From assembly GCF_003326475.1 (NCBI RefSeq), contig NZ_JPWA01000011.1:80728-144727 (forward strand): a stretch of 64,000 nt of DNA, read 5' to 3'. The DNA comes from Thalassospira xianhensis MCCC 1A02616 (lineage in GTDB: Bacteria; Pseudomonadota; Alphaproteobacteria; Rhodospirillales; Thalassospiraceae). A model generated the notes under the pieces. That model was given only the letters and a program-made list of their open reading frames with translations, ran no database searches and was not told where the DNA came from. The stretch's first letter is position 1. The number at the start of each line of letters is the position of its first letter. This document shows positions 27,241 through 35,089 of this stretch, one piece after another. Position numbers and translations under genes: made by a program.

Positions 27241-27873
27241 TCAAACCGGCAATATGCCAATGATGACCCGCATCGCAATCACGACAAACAATATCGCGAT
27301 GATGCGTTCGATCCACATCGAGTGTGCGCGCAGCCATGGCAAAACCGCGCCATGCGACAAACCGACCGCAACAAGGCAGTACCAGGCCGCATCAATCCCC
27401 GCCGCGGTGAAAGCCAGCAGGAATTTACCGCCCCATTCAAATTCCGGGGACACGAACTGACTGAACAGGGCCAGGAAAAACAGCGCGATCTTCGGGTTCA
27501 GAAACGCGATCATGAAACCGTCACGCGCCGCCTGCGTCATTGTTTCGGCAACCTGCCCGCCCTGCTCGGACTCGAACCGCGCACCCGATCCTGCCGCACG
27601 CCATGCCCTGATCGCCAGATAGATCAGATAAAGTGCGCCAAGAACGCTGACGATATTGCGAAATGCCGGAACCGTCTGGAAAAGTATGCCAAGGCCGGTC
27701 ATGGTGATGACGGCATAAAAACCGACGCCCAATCCATGCGCCACCGCACATGCAAATCCTGCCTGACGGGATTGTCCGACGGAATAACGCAAAACAACCG
27801 CAAGGCTGGGACCGGGTGTCATCGCACCCAGAATGCAGATTGTCGCAACAGACAACCACGCGGCAAATGTCAT
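27241..27873 (-). CDS. LysE/RhtB family exporter
   Basis: 210 residues with six hydrophobic segments. The N-terminal signature is ILGAMTPGPSLAVVLRYSVGQSRQAGFACAVAHGLGVG and the middle has DGFMIAFLNPKIALFFLALFSQF, both hallmarks of amino-acid exporters in this family. Substrate cannot be read from sequence. AAGGGAA 4 nt before the ATG supports the start. Confidence 0.93.
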   Translation of the reverse strand: MTFAAWLSVATICILGAMTPGPSLAVVLRYSVGQSRQAGFACAVAHGLGVGFYAVITMTGLGILFQTVPAFRNIVSVLGALYLIYLAIRAWRAAGSGARFESEQGGQVAETMTQAARDGFMIAFLNPKIALFFLALFSQFVSPEFEWGGKFLLAFTAAGIDAAWYCLVAVGLSHGAVLPWLRAHSMWIERIIAILFVVIAMRVIIGILPV

Positions 27874-28161
27874 GACGTTTCCCTTGGTATCTTGGCGGTT
27901 TTGTTATCGCGCTTATGAGCGCCAACAAGCTATCGGGATGTTTGAACCGTTTCAACGCAAATGATGTTTCAAAATCGCATCAATCACCTGCGGAAACGCG
28001 TTCTGAATCAAGGCATTCCCGAATGCCTTTTTGTTACCTTATCTGCCGCACTCTCTCCTTAAAGCGGCCCAATGCCTTCCTTATTGCCCGATCAGACTGC
28101 TTTCATCGGTGGTTTATCCATTTCCCGAAATACCGCCGCGATAAAACAAAAAGGGAAGGAC

Positions 28162-28404
28162 ATGAGAGAGATGCGACACATAGCCATTACATTGGCCGTT
28201 GCGAGCACATTGGGATTATCGGCCTGCAGCGGTTTGGGTGATAGAGACCAGAAAATGCTGAGCGGTGCCGCCATCGGCGCTGGCGTTGGCGTTGTTGGTA
28301 CAGCAGTTACCGGTGGATGTATTTCCTGCGGCGCTGTGATCGGCGGGCTGGTCGGCACGGGTGCCGGCTACATTCTTCATGAAAATGAGGAGCGCCGGAA
28401 ATGA
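28162..28404 (+). CDS. Small lipoprotein with glycine-zipper region
   Basis: 80 residues. A signal peptide ends in the lipobox LGLSAC, so Cys is the lipidation site and the protein should be outer-membrane anchored. The mature part is Gly/Ala-rich (SGAAIGAGVGVVGTAV, GAVIGGLVGTGAGYIL), the pattern of glycine-zipper membrane segments. GGGAAGGA precedes the ATG; a second ATG at 28171 is also possible. The stop overlaps the next start by 4 nt, so the two proteins are probably made together. Confidence 0.75.
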   Translation: MREMRHIAITLAVASTLGLSACSGLGDRDQKMLSGAAIGAGVGVVGTAVTGGCISCGAVIGGLVGTGAGYILHENEERRK

Positions 28405-29012
28405 CACATTCAAAATGGACCCGACGCGTTATGGCGATTGCCATTTCGGTCGGAATTGCCGCACCTGTCGCAATTCCGACGACCGCCTTTGCAGATCCGC
28501 CGTCCTGGGCACCTGCACACGGTTATCGGGCGAAACAAAAAAACAAGCATTATCACCACAAGAATTATGACCGTGGTTATCGGTCCGACATGTTTGTTTC
28601 GGATGGCAATTTCCTGCGATGCAACCGCGATGTGATTGGCGCACTGATCGGTGGCGGCGCAGGGACTGCAATCGGATCGACAATCGGCAAAGGCAGCGGT
28701 CGTGACGCGGCAATGATTGGCGGCGCCATCCTGGGCCTGCTGGGTGGATACTCCGTGGGGCAAAGCCTTGATCAGGCTGACGTTGCCTGCACGGGATATG
28801 CATTGCAGCAAATTCCCGACGGGCAGACAGCGCGCTGGATCAACCCCGATTCGCAACGCCAGTTCAACATGACGCCAACCCGGACATGGCAGAACACGGC
28901 TGGCCGTTACTGCCGCGAATACACGGCAACAACTGTCATCGGCGGAAGGCAACAGCAAAGCTACGGCACAGCCTGCATGCAGCCTGACGGCAATTGGCAG
29001 ATTGTATCCTGA
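28401..29012 (+). CDS. Exported glycine-zipper 2TM protein (17-kDa surface-antigen type)
   Basis: 203 residues. The signal peptide (MTHSKWTRRVMAIAISVGIAA) probably ends at AFA-DP. A His/Tyr/Lys-rich stretch (NKHYHHKNYDRGYRSD) precedes a glycine zipper (VIGALIGGGAGTAIGSTIGKGSGRDAAMIGG). The C-terminal 80 residues have the surface-antigen pattern (WINPDSQRQFNMTPTRTW and CREYTATTVIGGRQQQSYGTACMQPDGNWQI). The class is known from the rickettsial 17-kDa antigen; the function is unknown and probably concerns the outer-membrane envelope. A terminator follows. Confidence 0.85.
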   Translation: MTHSKWTRRVMAIAISVGIAAPVAIPTTAFADPPSWAPAHGYRAKQKNKHYHHKNYDRGYRSDMFVSDGNFLRCNRDVIGALIGGGAGTAIGSTIGKGSGRDAAMIGGAILGLLGGYSVGQSLDQADVACTGYALQQIPDGQTARWINPDSQRQFNMTPTRTWQNTAGRYCREYTATTVIGGRQQQSYGTACMQPDGNWQIVS

Positions 29013-29065
29013 GATCCTGGCTCCGGATTACGACTTATACGCGTAATCGTATCCTGATATCTCCC

Positions 29066-29092
29066 AAAAGACCCGGAACTTCCGGGTCTTTT
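29066..29092 (+). terminator. Rho-independent terminator
   Basis: AAAAGACCCGGA/TCCGGGTCTTTT, a perfect 12-bp stem with a 3-nt loop, ends the lipoprotein/surface-antigen operon. Confidence 0.88.
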
Positions 29093-29180
29093 GCTATTTC
29101 AGGGAACAATAAGGCAGTTGATTATTTATCCAAATCAGTGACTTAATAGGCGCAGAAGTATCCATATAGTAATTTGTTTT

Positions 29181-29190
29181 ACGTTAACGT
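29181..29190. promoter_or_regulatory. ACGTTAACGT operator 1 (SCP2-DUF6134-fadL unit)
   Basis: The palindrome ACGTTAACGT sits 63 bp before the SCP2 gene start, flanked by TTTT and CACTTT. Identical cores occur at 31679, 33403 and 33444, always in front of fatty-acid genes. Confidence 0.7.
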
Positions 29191-29252
29191 CACTTTGCGT
29201 TACAGTGCTGACATAAACAAAAAAACAACATCAGCTTCACAGGGAGGCGTTC

Positions 29253-29549
29253 GTGGAGGATATCCTCGAATCCGTAAAACAGAAACTTCCGCAATTGCGC
29301 GGTCTTAATGCCGTGGTTGCCTTCGATTGCGGAGAGGACGGGCATATCGTCATTGATGCCACCGGTCCGGAACCGGAAATCAGCGATGATGATATCAGCG
29401 ACGCGGACTGCATCCTGAAAATCAAGAAAGCCAATCTGGAAAAGATGATTGCCGGCAAACTTGATCCGATGCTCGCCTTTACAATGGGCAAGCTCAAGAT
29501 CAAGGGCTCCATGGGAGTCGCGGCAAAACTTTCATCCATGCTGGATTGA
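29253..29549 (+). CDS. SCP2 sterol/lipid-carrier domain protein
   Basis: 98 residues, a stand-alone SCP2 domain. Signs are AVVAFDCGEDGHIVIDAT, the strand-turn DADCILKIKKANLEKMIAGKLDPMLAFTMGKLKIKG and a hydrophobic C-terminal helix (AAKLSSML). SCP2 folds bind fatty acyl chains or sterols in a hydrophobic tunnel. Starts at GTG with AGGGAGG 6 nt upstream. First gene of a fatty-acid uptake operon behind ACGTTAACGT operator 1; it probably carries acyl chains for the beta-oxidation enzymes encoded downstream. Confidence 0.9.
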   Translation: MEDILESVKQKLPQLRGLNAVVAFDCGEDGHIVIDATGPEPEISDDDISDADCILKIKKANLEKMIAGKLDPMLAFTMGKLKIKGSMGVAAKLSSMLD

Positions 29550-29572
29550 TTTCTATCGTCAGGGGAACAGGG

Positions 29573-30244
29573 ATGCGGCACAGCTTTATCAAAAGCACCG
29601 TTCTTTGCACTTTGGCCGCCGGCCTGATCGGAAGCCTTGGTGCAATCTCATCGGCACATGCCGACGAAACGCTGAATTACCAGGTCTTGAAGGATGGTGA
29701 ACCCATCGGCTTTGAAACGGTCGAAATCACCGACACGCCCGATGGTTATACAGCCGCCATCACCACACGCACCGATGTGAAAGTCCTTTTCCTTCAATTC
29801 CAGTATGGCCATTCACGCCTTGAAAAATGGCGGAACGATCAACTTGTGTCCGTTGATACCGACACAAATGATGACGGCACCCCATATGTCTACAAGGCTG
29901 AATACGAAGGTGGCTGTTTCGAGGTCGCCGGCAAGGGTGTTGCGAAACGCGATGCCTGCGATGGTGCATGGCCCCTTACGCTCTGGCGCGAGGACGTCAC
30001 CACGAAAACAAGCCTTTACAGCGTAATCAATGCCGAACCTTACGCTGTGACAACCCGGAAAACCGGGACAGAAACACTTGCCATCAATAACCGGGAAATA
30101 CCCGCCACACACTATGTCATGACCGGGGATGTCCAACGCGATCTCTGGTATGGCGACGACGGCAGGCTTCTGAAAACAAGTTTCAAAAGAAAGGGTTACG
30201 ACATCGACTTTATCCGGGTCGATGCCAAAGACCTTCAAAAATAA
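29573..30244 (+). CDS. Exported DUF6134-like protein
   Basis: 223 residues. A signal peptide (RHSFIKSTVLCTLAAGLIGSL) ends near SAHA-DE. The mature protein is beta-rich: NYQVLKDGEPIGFETVEI, FLQFQYGHSRLEKWRNDQLV and a C-terminal YGDDGRLLKTSFKRKGYDIDF. This resembles the periplasmic DUF6134 group, probably a beta-barrel-like lipid or polyketide binder. The ATG at 29573 follows AGGGGAACAGGG; an in-frame ATG at 29546 overlaps the SCP2 stop and adds nine residues. Its place between SCP2 and FadL suggests passage of fatty acids across the periplasm. Confidence 0.72.
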   Translation: MRHSFIKSTVLCTLAAGLIGSLGAISSAHADETLNYQVLKDGEPIGFETVEITDTPDGYTAAITTRTDVKVLFLQFQYGHSRLEKWRNDQLVSVDTDTNDDGTPYVYKAEYEGGCFEVAGKGVAKRDACDGAWPLTLWREDVTTKTSLYSVINAEPYAVTTRKTGTETLAINNREIPATHYVMTGDVQRDLWYGDDGRLLKTSFKRKGYDIDFIRVDAKDLQK

Positions 30245-30298
30245 AAGCGGGCGCAAAAAGCGCAAATTCCAAAACCGTTTAGATCCAGGGAGATACCC

Positions 30299-31606
30299 AT
30301 GACGTCCAAATTCAAGAAAGGCTGCCTGTGGGGGGCAGCTTCCGGAACAGCACTCATCTGCGCCCTTGCCGCAAGCGGTAGCGCGCATGCATCAGGTTTT
30401 CAGGTACGCGAAACCAGCGGCACATTACAGGGTTCCAGCTTTGCTGGTATGTCGACGCTCTCAACCGATGCATCGACCATGTTTTATAACCCCGGTACCG
30501 TCGGGCAATATAAGGAAACGAGCTACAGTGTTGGTGGCACGTTGATTATGCCTGTCGCGAAAGCGAAAAACATTGAGGCATCCGGAGGCCTTGTCACAAA
30601 CACTCAGACCTTCAACAACGGCAGCTATAAAGATATGGCGCAAGATGCCTTTGTTCCCAACGCACATGCTGTCTGGAAACTTAATGAACAGTTAAATCTG
30701 GGTGTTTCAATTACGTCACCATGGGGACTGGTCACTGACTATGAACCTGATTTTGCAGGGCGCTTTTATGGCACAACCTCCAAAATCCAGACCATAAATA
30801 TCAAGCCTGTTCTTGCCTATAGATTTGATAACGGGTTGTCGATCGGTGCTGGACCTCAAATTCAGCAGATGGATGCGTCGCTCGCCCGATCGGTTCCAAA
30901 TCTTGCTGGTGCGGGCGAAGGAAACAGTGAAGTAAGTGGTGATTCAGTGGATGCCGGCTGGGCTGCTGGTATCAACTGGGAAGTGATTGATGGCACGAAA
31001 CTCGGTCTTTCCTACAACTCTGAAATCAAGCACGAACTTGACGGCAAAATAGACTTTGATACAGCCGCCAACGCACTTGGCTATACAGACAGGAATGCAA
31101 CGGCAGAAGTCATCACACCAGAATCAATCACCTTTGGCGTCTCCCAGAAGCTGAGCAGTCAGTGGACCGTTATGGCAGACGCCCAGTGGACCAACTGGAA
31201 CTCCATCGACACGCTCACCTTCAACTATGATGGCGATATTAGTCCACAAGCCGGAACGCAAAGCTCAACCTCTGACGAATACAAGTGGGGTAGCGCTTGG
31301 TTTGCATCACTTGGCGCAAGATACCAGTATGACGATAACTGGTCCTTTACGGGTGGCGTCGCCTTTGATGAATCGCCAATAAAAACCGAATATCGCAATG
31401 TGAGATTGCCTGATTCCGACCGGTATTGGGTCTCACTTGGTGCCGCATACAAGGTTGCAGACTGGGCGGCCGTAAGCCTTGGATATACCCACGTCTTCGC
31501 AAACTCGGCACGGGTTGACGAAACGGATACATTCCTTGGCAGCTATGCAGCCGACTACGATGCGCACGTCGACATCATCGCTCTACAGGCGAATTTCAAG
31601 TTCTGA
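30299..31606 (+). CDS. fadL: FadL/OmpP1/TodX outer-membrane long-chain fatty-acid transporter
   Basis: 435 residues. A signal peptide ends at AHA-SGFQVRETS, and mature FadL proteins start with this hatch segment. The family pattern ASTMFYNPGTVGQ (the NPA region) follows, then SITSPWGLVTDYEPDFAGRFYG and alternating beta strands ending in an aromatic C-terminus (LQANFKF). It would admit long-chain fatty acids through the outer membrane. AGGGAGA precedes the ATG by 6 nt. Third gene behind ACGTTAACGT operator 1. Confidence 0.95.
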   Translation: MTSKFKKGCLWGAASGTALICALAASGSAHASGFQVRETSGTLQGSSFAGMSTLSTDASTMFYNPGTVGQYKETSYSVGGTLIMPVAKAKNIEASGGLVTNTQTFNNGSYKDMAQDAFVPNAHAVWKLNEQLNLGVSITSPWGLVTDYEPDFAGRFYGTTSKIQTINIKPVLAYRFDNGLSIGAGPQIQQMDASLARSVPNLAGAGEGNSEVSGDSVDAGWAAGINWEVIDGTKLGLSYNSEIKHELDGKIDFDTAANALGYTDRNATAEVITPESITFGVSQKLSSQWTVMADAQWTNWNSIDTLTFNYDGDISPQAGTQSSTSDEYKWGSAWFASLGARYQYDDNWSFTGGVAFDESPIKTEYRNVRLPDSDRYWVSLGAAYKVADWAAVSLGYTHVFANSARVDETDTFLGSYAADYDAHVDIIALQANFKF

Positions 31607-31623
31607 TCGGTTATACTGTTCGA

Positions 31624-31666
31624 TGCGGGATGGCAGTTTGCCATTCCGCACCGGGCGGTTTTTTTT
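31624..31666 (+). terminator. Probable terminator after fadL
   Basis: TGCGGGATGGC/GCCATTCCGCA (11 bp, one G-U) with a 5-nt loop, then an 8-nt spacer and a run of eight Ts. The spacer makes it non-canonical. Confidence 0.5.
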
Positions 31667-31678
31667 GCCCGCAAAGTG

Positions 31679-31688
31679 ACGTTAACGT
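31679..31688. promoter_or_regulatory. ACGTTAACGT operator 2 (acyl-CoA synthetase gene)
   Basis: The palindrome is 16 bp before the ATG of the acyl-CoA synthetase gene, flanked GTG/AAT. A partial copy (GTTAACG) follows at 31695. Binding here would block the ribosome-site region or RNA polymerase, as expected for a repressor. Confidence 0.7.
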
Positions 31689-31704
31689 AATGGAGTTAAC
31701 GCGT

Positions 31705-33396
31705 ATGAACCAAATAAACGTCCAAGACGCGCCTGTCCTGCAAAATGGTGTCGATGTCAGCTCGCCGGTGCGCATGCGCCCGGTTCACGAGATTTTTGAT
31801 GATGCCGCAAAGCGTTTTGCCAAGCGCCCATGTCTTGATTTCCTTGGTCGTATTTACGACTACGAAGACATTTCCAGACAGATTGATCGCGTCGCAGAAG
31901 GCTTTCATCAGCTTGGCGTGCGTAAAGGTGACAAGGTCGGCCTTTGCCTGCCCAACACCCCCTATTACGTGATCTGCTACTATGCCGTGCTGAAATGCGG
32001 TGGTGTCGTTGTCAATTTCAACCCGCTTTATGCCAAGCGCGAGATCGCCTACCAGATCGAGGATTCCGGTTGCCGCCTGATGGTAACGCTTAATCTGAAG
32101 CAGATTTATTCCAAGGTTGCCGATTGCCTTGACGTAACCTGTCTGAAACGGATCGTCGTCTGCGAGATGAGCGATATCCTGCCGCCGGTCAAAAGCGTTC
32201 TTTTCAGCCTGTTCAAGCGTAGTGAGCTTGCCGAAATCCCCAAAGATCTGCGTCATATCCCCTTCTCCCGGCTGATCGACTGCAAACCCATAAATTTCGG
32301 TGCCGACGTGACGGTCAACGACCTGGCGGTATTGCAATATACCGGCGGCACAACCGGCCGCCCCAAGGGGGCAATGCTGACCCACGGGAATCTCAGCGCC
32401 AATGTCGATCAGCTGACACGCTGGATGCCCGATGCAAATCCCGGCCATGAAGTCACACTGTGTGTGCTGCCATTTTTCCACGTCTTTGCCATGACCGTGG
32501 CGCTTAACACGTCGATCAATCTTGGCGCGGAACTTGTTTTGCAACCGCGCTTTGAACTTGATGCCCTACTAAAGGCACTCGACAAGAAAAACGTTACGAT
32601 CTTCCCGGGTGTCCCGACAATCTATACCGCGATCAATAACTCACCTGAAACGCCAAAGCATGATCTGTCTTCAGTCCGCTGCTGTATTTCGGGTGGTGCG
32701 CCGCTTCCTGTTGAAGTCAAACACCGGTTTGAAGAAATCACCGGCGCCAAAGTAGTCGAAGGTTATGGCCTGACCGAAGCAAGCCCCGTCTGCACATGCA
32801 ACCCGATAAAAGGCATCAACAAAGAAGGATCGATAGGTATCCCGATGCCCGGCGCCGAAATCCAGATCAGGTCGCTTGACCGACCGGATCAGATCATGCC
32901 GACCGGTGAGAAAGGCGAGGTTTGCGTTCGCGGCCCGCAGGTGATGCCAGGATACTGGCAGAACGACGCCGCAACCAAGGAAACCTTTGTCGATGGCTGG
33001 CTCAAGACCGGCGATGTGGGTTATGCCGATCAGGACGGATATATATTTCTGGTTGATCGACTGAAAGACGTTATTTTATGCAGCGGTTACAATGTCTATC
33101 CGCGCGCCATTGAAGAAGCGCTTTACCTTCATGAACAGATCGCCGAGGTCACGGTTATCGGTGTACCGGATCAATATCGCGGTCAGGCACCAAAGGCCTT
33201 TGTCCGCCTGAAAGACGACGCCGCAGGCGTGACCGCAGAAGATCTTCGGATGTTCCTTGACGACAAGATTTCGAGAATCGAAATGCCACGCGAAATCGAG
33301 ATCAGGGAAGAACTTCCAAAAACCATGGTCGGCAAATTGTCGAAAAAAGAACTGGTCGAGGAAGAACGCCTAAAACGCGAAGGAAAAGCACAATAA
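31705..33396 (+). CDS. Long-chain fatty-acid-CoA ligase
   Basis: 563 residues. Activates fatty acids to acyl-CoA with ATP. The ATP-binding motif YTGGTTGRPKG is at residues 212-222, the second core motif YGLTEASP starts at 354, LKTGDVGYADQDGYIFLVDRLKD is present, and the catalytic C-terminal Lys544 lies in MVGKLSKKEL. It resembles FadD/DitJ-type ligases. ATG 31705 has GGAG about 9 nt upstream; ATG 31690 and 31630 run through the operator and terminator and are rejected. Transcribed alone from operator 2. Confidence 0.93.
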   Translation: MNQINVQDAPVLQNGVDVSSPVRMRPVHEIFDDAAKRFAKRPCLDFLGRIYDYEDISRQIDRVAEGFHQLGVRKGDKVGLCLPNTPYYVICYYAVLKCGGVVVNFNPLYAKREIAYQIEDSGCRLMVTLNLKQIYSKVADCLDVTCLKRIVVCEMSDILPPVKSVLFSLFKRSELAEIPKDLRHIPFSRLIDCKPINFGADVTVNDLAVLQYTGGTTGRPKGAMLTHGNLSANVDQLTRWMPDANPGHEVTLCVLPFFHVFAMTVALNTSINLGAELVLQPRFELDALLKALDKKNVTIFPGVPTIYTAINNSPETPKHDLSSVRCCISGGAPLPVEVKHRFEEITGAKVVEGYGLTEASPVCTCNPIKGINKEGSIGIPMPGAEIQIRSLDRPDQIMPTGEKGEVCVRGPQVMPGYWQNDAATKETFVDGWLKTGDVGYADQDGYIFLVDRLKDVILCSGYNVYPRAIEEALYLHEQIAEVTVIGVPDQYRGQAPKAFVRLKDDAAGVTAEDLRMFLDDKISRIEMPREIEIREELPKTMVGKLSKKELVEEERLKREGKAQ

Positions 33397-33402
33397 TTCA
33401 AT

Positions 33403-33412
33403 ACGTTAACGT
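33403..33412. promoter_or_regulatory. ACGTTAACGT operator 3 (MerR/beta-oxidation unit)
   Basis: Third copy of the palindrome, flanked AAT/CAT, about 90 bp before the MerR gene. Its centre is 41 bp, close to four helical turns, from operator 4. Confidence 0.7.
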
Positions 33413-33443
33413 CATGTCACACATAACGGAAAAAATCAAAGTG

Positions 33444-33453
33444 ACGTTAACGT
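33444..33453. promoter_or_regulatory. ACGTTAACGT operator 4 (MerR/beta-oxidation unit)
   Basis: Fourth copy, flanked GTG/AAA, 48 bp before the MerR gene. A half site (TGACGTAA) follows at 33462-33469. Two sites before the regulator gene suggest tight autoregulation. Confidence 0.7.
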
Positions 33454-33500
33454 AAACTAATTGACGTAAAGATAAAAATATATACCATAAGGGCGATCAA

Positions 33501-33905
33501 ATGACGAAAATTGACGACCGGTTTTATACCGTTCCCGAACTGGCCGAAAATCTGGGGGTTACGCCACGCACCATCCGGTTTTACGAACAAAAGGGTCTCG
33601 TAGCACCACAACGTGCTGGCACGACAAGGATCTACACCCGGCAGGACAGGGCAAGAATGCTGATCATCCTGCGGGGCAAGAGGCTGGGCTTCACGCTGAA
33701 GGAGATTGCAGATTATCTGGATCTTTACGGCGCAGACCCCACCCAGGCAGAGCAGATCAAGATGCTGCTGACCCGCGTCCGGGAACGGATAGACGCCCTG
33801 GAAGATCAACGCCAGGCACTGGACGTCACTTTGGACGAATTGCGCGAAATCGAACAACAATCGATTGATGCGCTTAAAGAAAAAGGACTCGATCCGGTAG
33901 CGTAA
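33501..33905 (+). CDS. MerR family regulator (LiuR-like), probable fatty-acid-degradation repressor
   Basis: 134 residues. N-terminal MerR winged helix (YTVPELAENLGVTPRTIRFYEQKGLVAPQRAGTTRIYTRQD) and a long dimerisation helix (LTRVRERIDALEDQRQALDVTLDELREIEQQ). There are no metal-binding cysteines, which fits the LiuR group that controls branched-chain or fatty acid catabolism by sensing acyl-CoAs or related ligands. First gene of the beta-oxidation unit, behind operators 3 and 4. The same palindrome precedes the fadL and ligase units, so it is likely the local regulator of all three. Confidence 0.88.
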   Translation: MTKIDDRFYTVPELAENLGVTPRTIRFYEQKGLVAPQRAGTTRIYTRQDRARMLIILRGKRLGFTLKEIADYLDLYGADPTQAEQIKMLLTRVRERIDALEDQRQALDVTLDELREIEQQSIDALKEKGLDPVA

Positions 33906-33952
33906 CAATTGCTTTCCGGAATCGCTGACAGCTCAGGAAGGAATACTTCGCC

Positions 33953-35089
33953 ATGACCAATGCCGTTATTGCCGGATATGTCCGGTCGCCTTTCACCCCG
34001 GCACGTAAAGGTGCCCTTGCCAAGGTCCGTCCTGACGATCTTGCTGCACAGGTTGTCAAAGGTCTGGTGGAAAAAACCGGTATCGATCCCAACACGATCG
34101 AGGATCTGGTTCTGGGCTGTGCCTTCCCCGAAGGCGAACAGGGACTTAACGTCGCCCGCCTGATCACTTTCCTTGCCGGTCTGCCGCGTTCTGTTGGCGG
34201 TGTCACGGTCAACCGTTTCTGCGGATCGTCCATGCAATCGATCCATCAGGCAGCAGGTGCCATCGCGATTGGTGCCGGTGATGCCTTCATCTGTGCCGGT
34301 ATCGAAAGCATGTCGCGCGTGCCGATGATGGGCTTCAACCCGATGCCAAACCCGGCCCTCTATAAGGAAATGCCCGAGGCATATATGGGCATGGGCGACA
34401 CCGCAGAAAATGTCGCGACCAAATACAGCCTTTCGCGCACCGATCAGGAAGCCTTTGCCGTAGAAAGCCATAAAAAGGCCGCCGCAGCACAGGCAGCAGG
34501 CAAATTTGGCGATGAAATCATCCCGATTGAAGGCCCCGATGGCACAATCGCCGAAGATGGCTGCATTCGCGGCGACACCACAGCCGAAGGCCTTGCCGAT
34601 CTGAAACCGGCCTTCAAGGCGGATGGTGTTGTCACCGCCGGAACATCCTCGCCGCTGACCGATGGCGCATCGGCCGTTCTGGTTTGCTCCGAAGAATATG
34701 CCAAGAAACACGGCCTGACCCCGCTGGCGCGGATCAAATCTGTTGCTGTCGATGGCTGCCTGCCGGAAATCATGGGAATCGGGCCGGTTGGCGCCTCGAA
34801 AAAGGCACTGGCGCGCGCTGGTATCAAGGCATCCGACCTTAATGTCGTTGAACTGAACGAAGCTTTCTCGTCGCAGGCAATGGCCAGCATTTCCGACCTT
34901 GGTCTGGATATCAAAACCGTCAATATCGACGGTGGTGCACTGGCCATCGGGCATCCGCTTGGCGCAACGGGCGCACGTATTGTTGGCAAGGCCGCCGCCC
35001 TACTGAAACGTGAAGGCGGCAAATACGCACTTGCCTCGCAATGTATTGGCGGGGGTCAGGGGATCGCGACCATTCTGGAGGCGATGTAA
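33953..35089 (+). CDS. fadA: Acetyl-CoA acyltransferase (3-ketoacyl-CoA thiolase)
   Basis: 378 residues. Cleaves 3-ketoacyl-CoA with CoA in beta-oxidation. Catalytic residues: Cys90 (VNRFCGSSMQ), His334 (GHPLGATGAR) and Cys364 (SQCIGGGQG). Intact length. The preceding MerR stop is 47 bp upstream. The stop TAA shares a base with the next ATG (TAATG), so fadB translation is coupled. Confidence 0.96.
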   Translation: MTNAVIAGYVRSPFTPARKGALAKVRPDDLAAQVVKGLVEKTGIDPNTIEDLVLGCAFPEGEQGLNVARLITFLAGLPRSVGGVTVNRFCGSSMQSIHQAAGAIAIGAGDAFICAGIESMSRVPMMGFNPMPNPALYKEMPEAYMGMGDTAENVATKYSLSRTDQEAFAVESHKKAAAAQAAGKFGDEIIPIEGPDGTIAEDGCIRGDTTAEGLADLKPAFKADGVVTAGTSSPLTDGASAVLVCSEEYAKKHGLTPLARIKSVAVDGCLPEIMGIGPVGASKKALARAGIKASDLNVVELNEAFSSQAMASISDLGLDIKTVNIDGGALAIGHPLGATGARIVGKAAALLKREGGKYALASQCIGGGQGIATILEAM

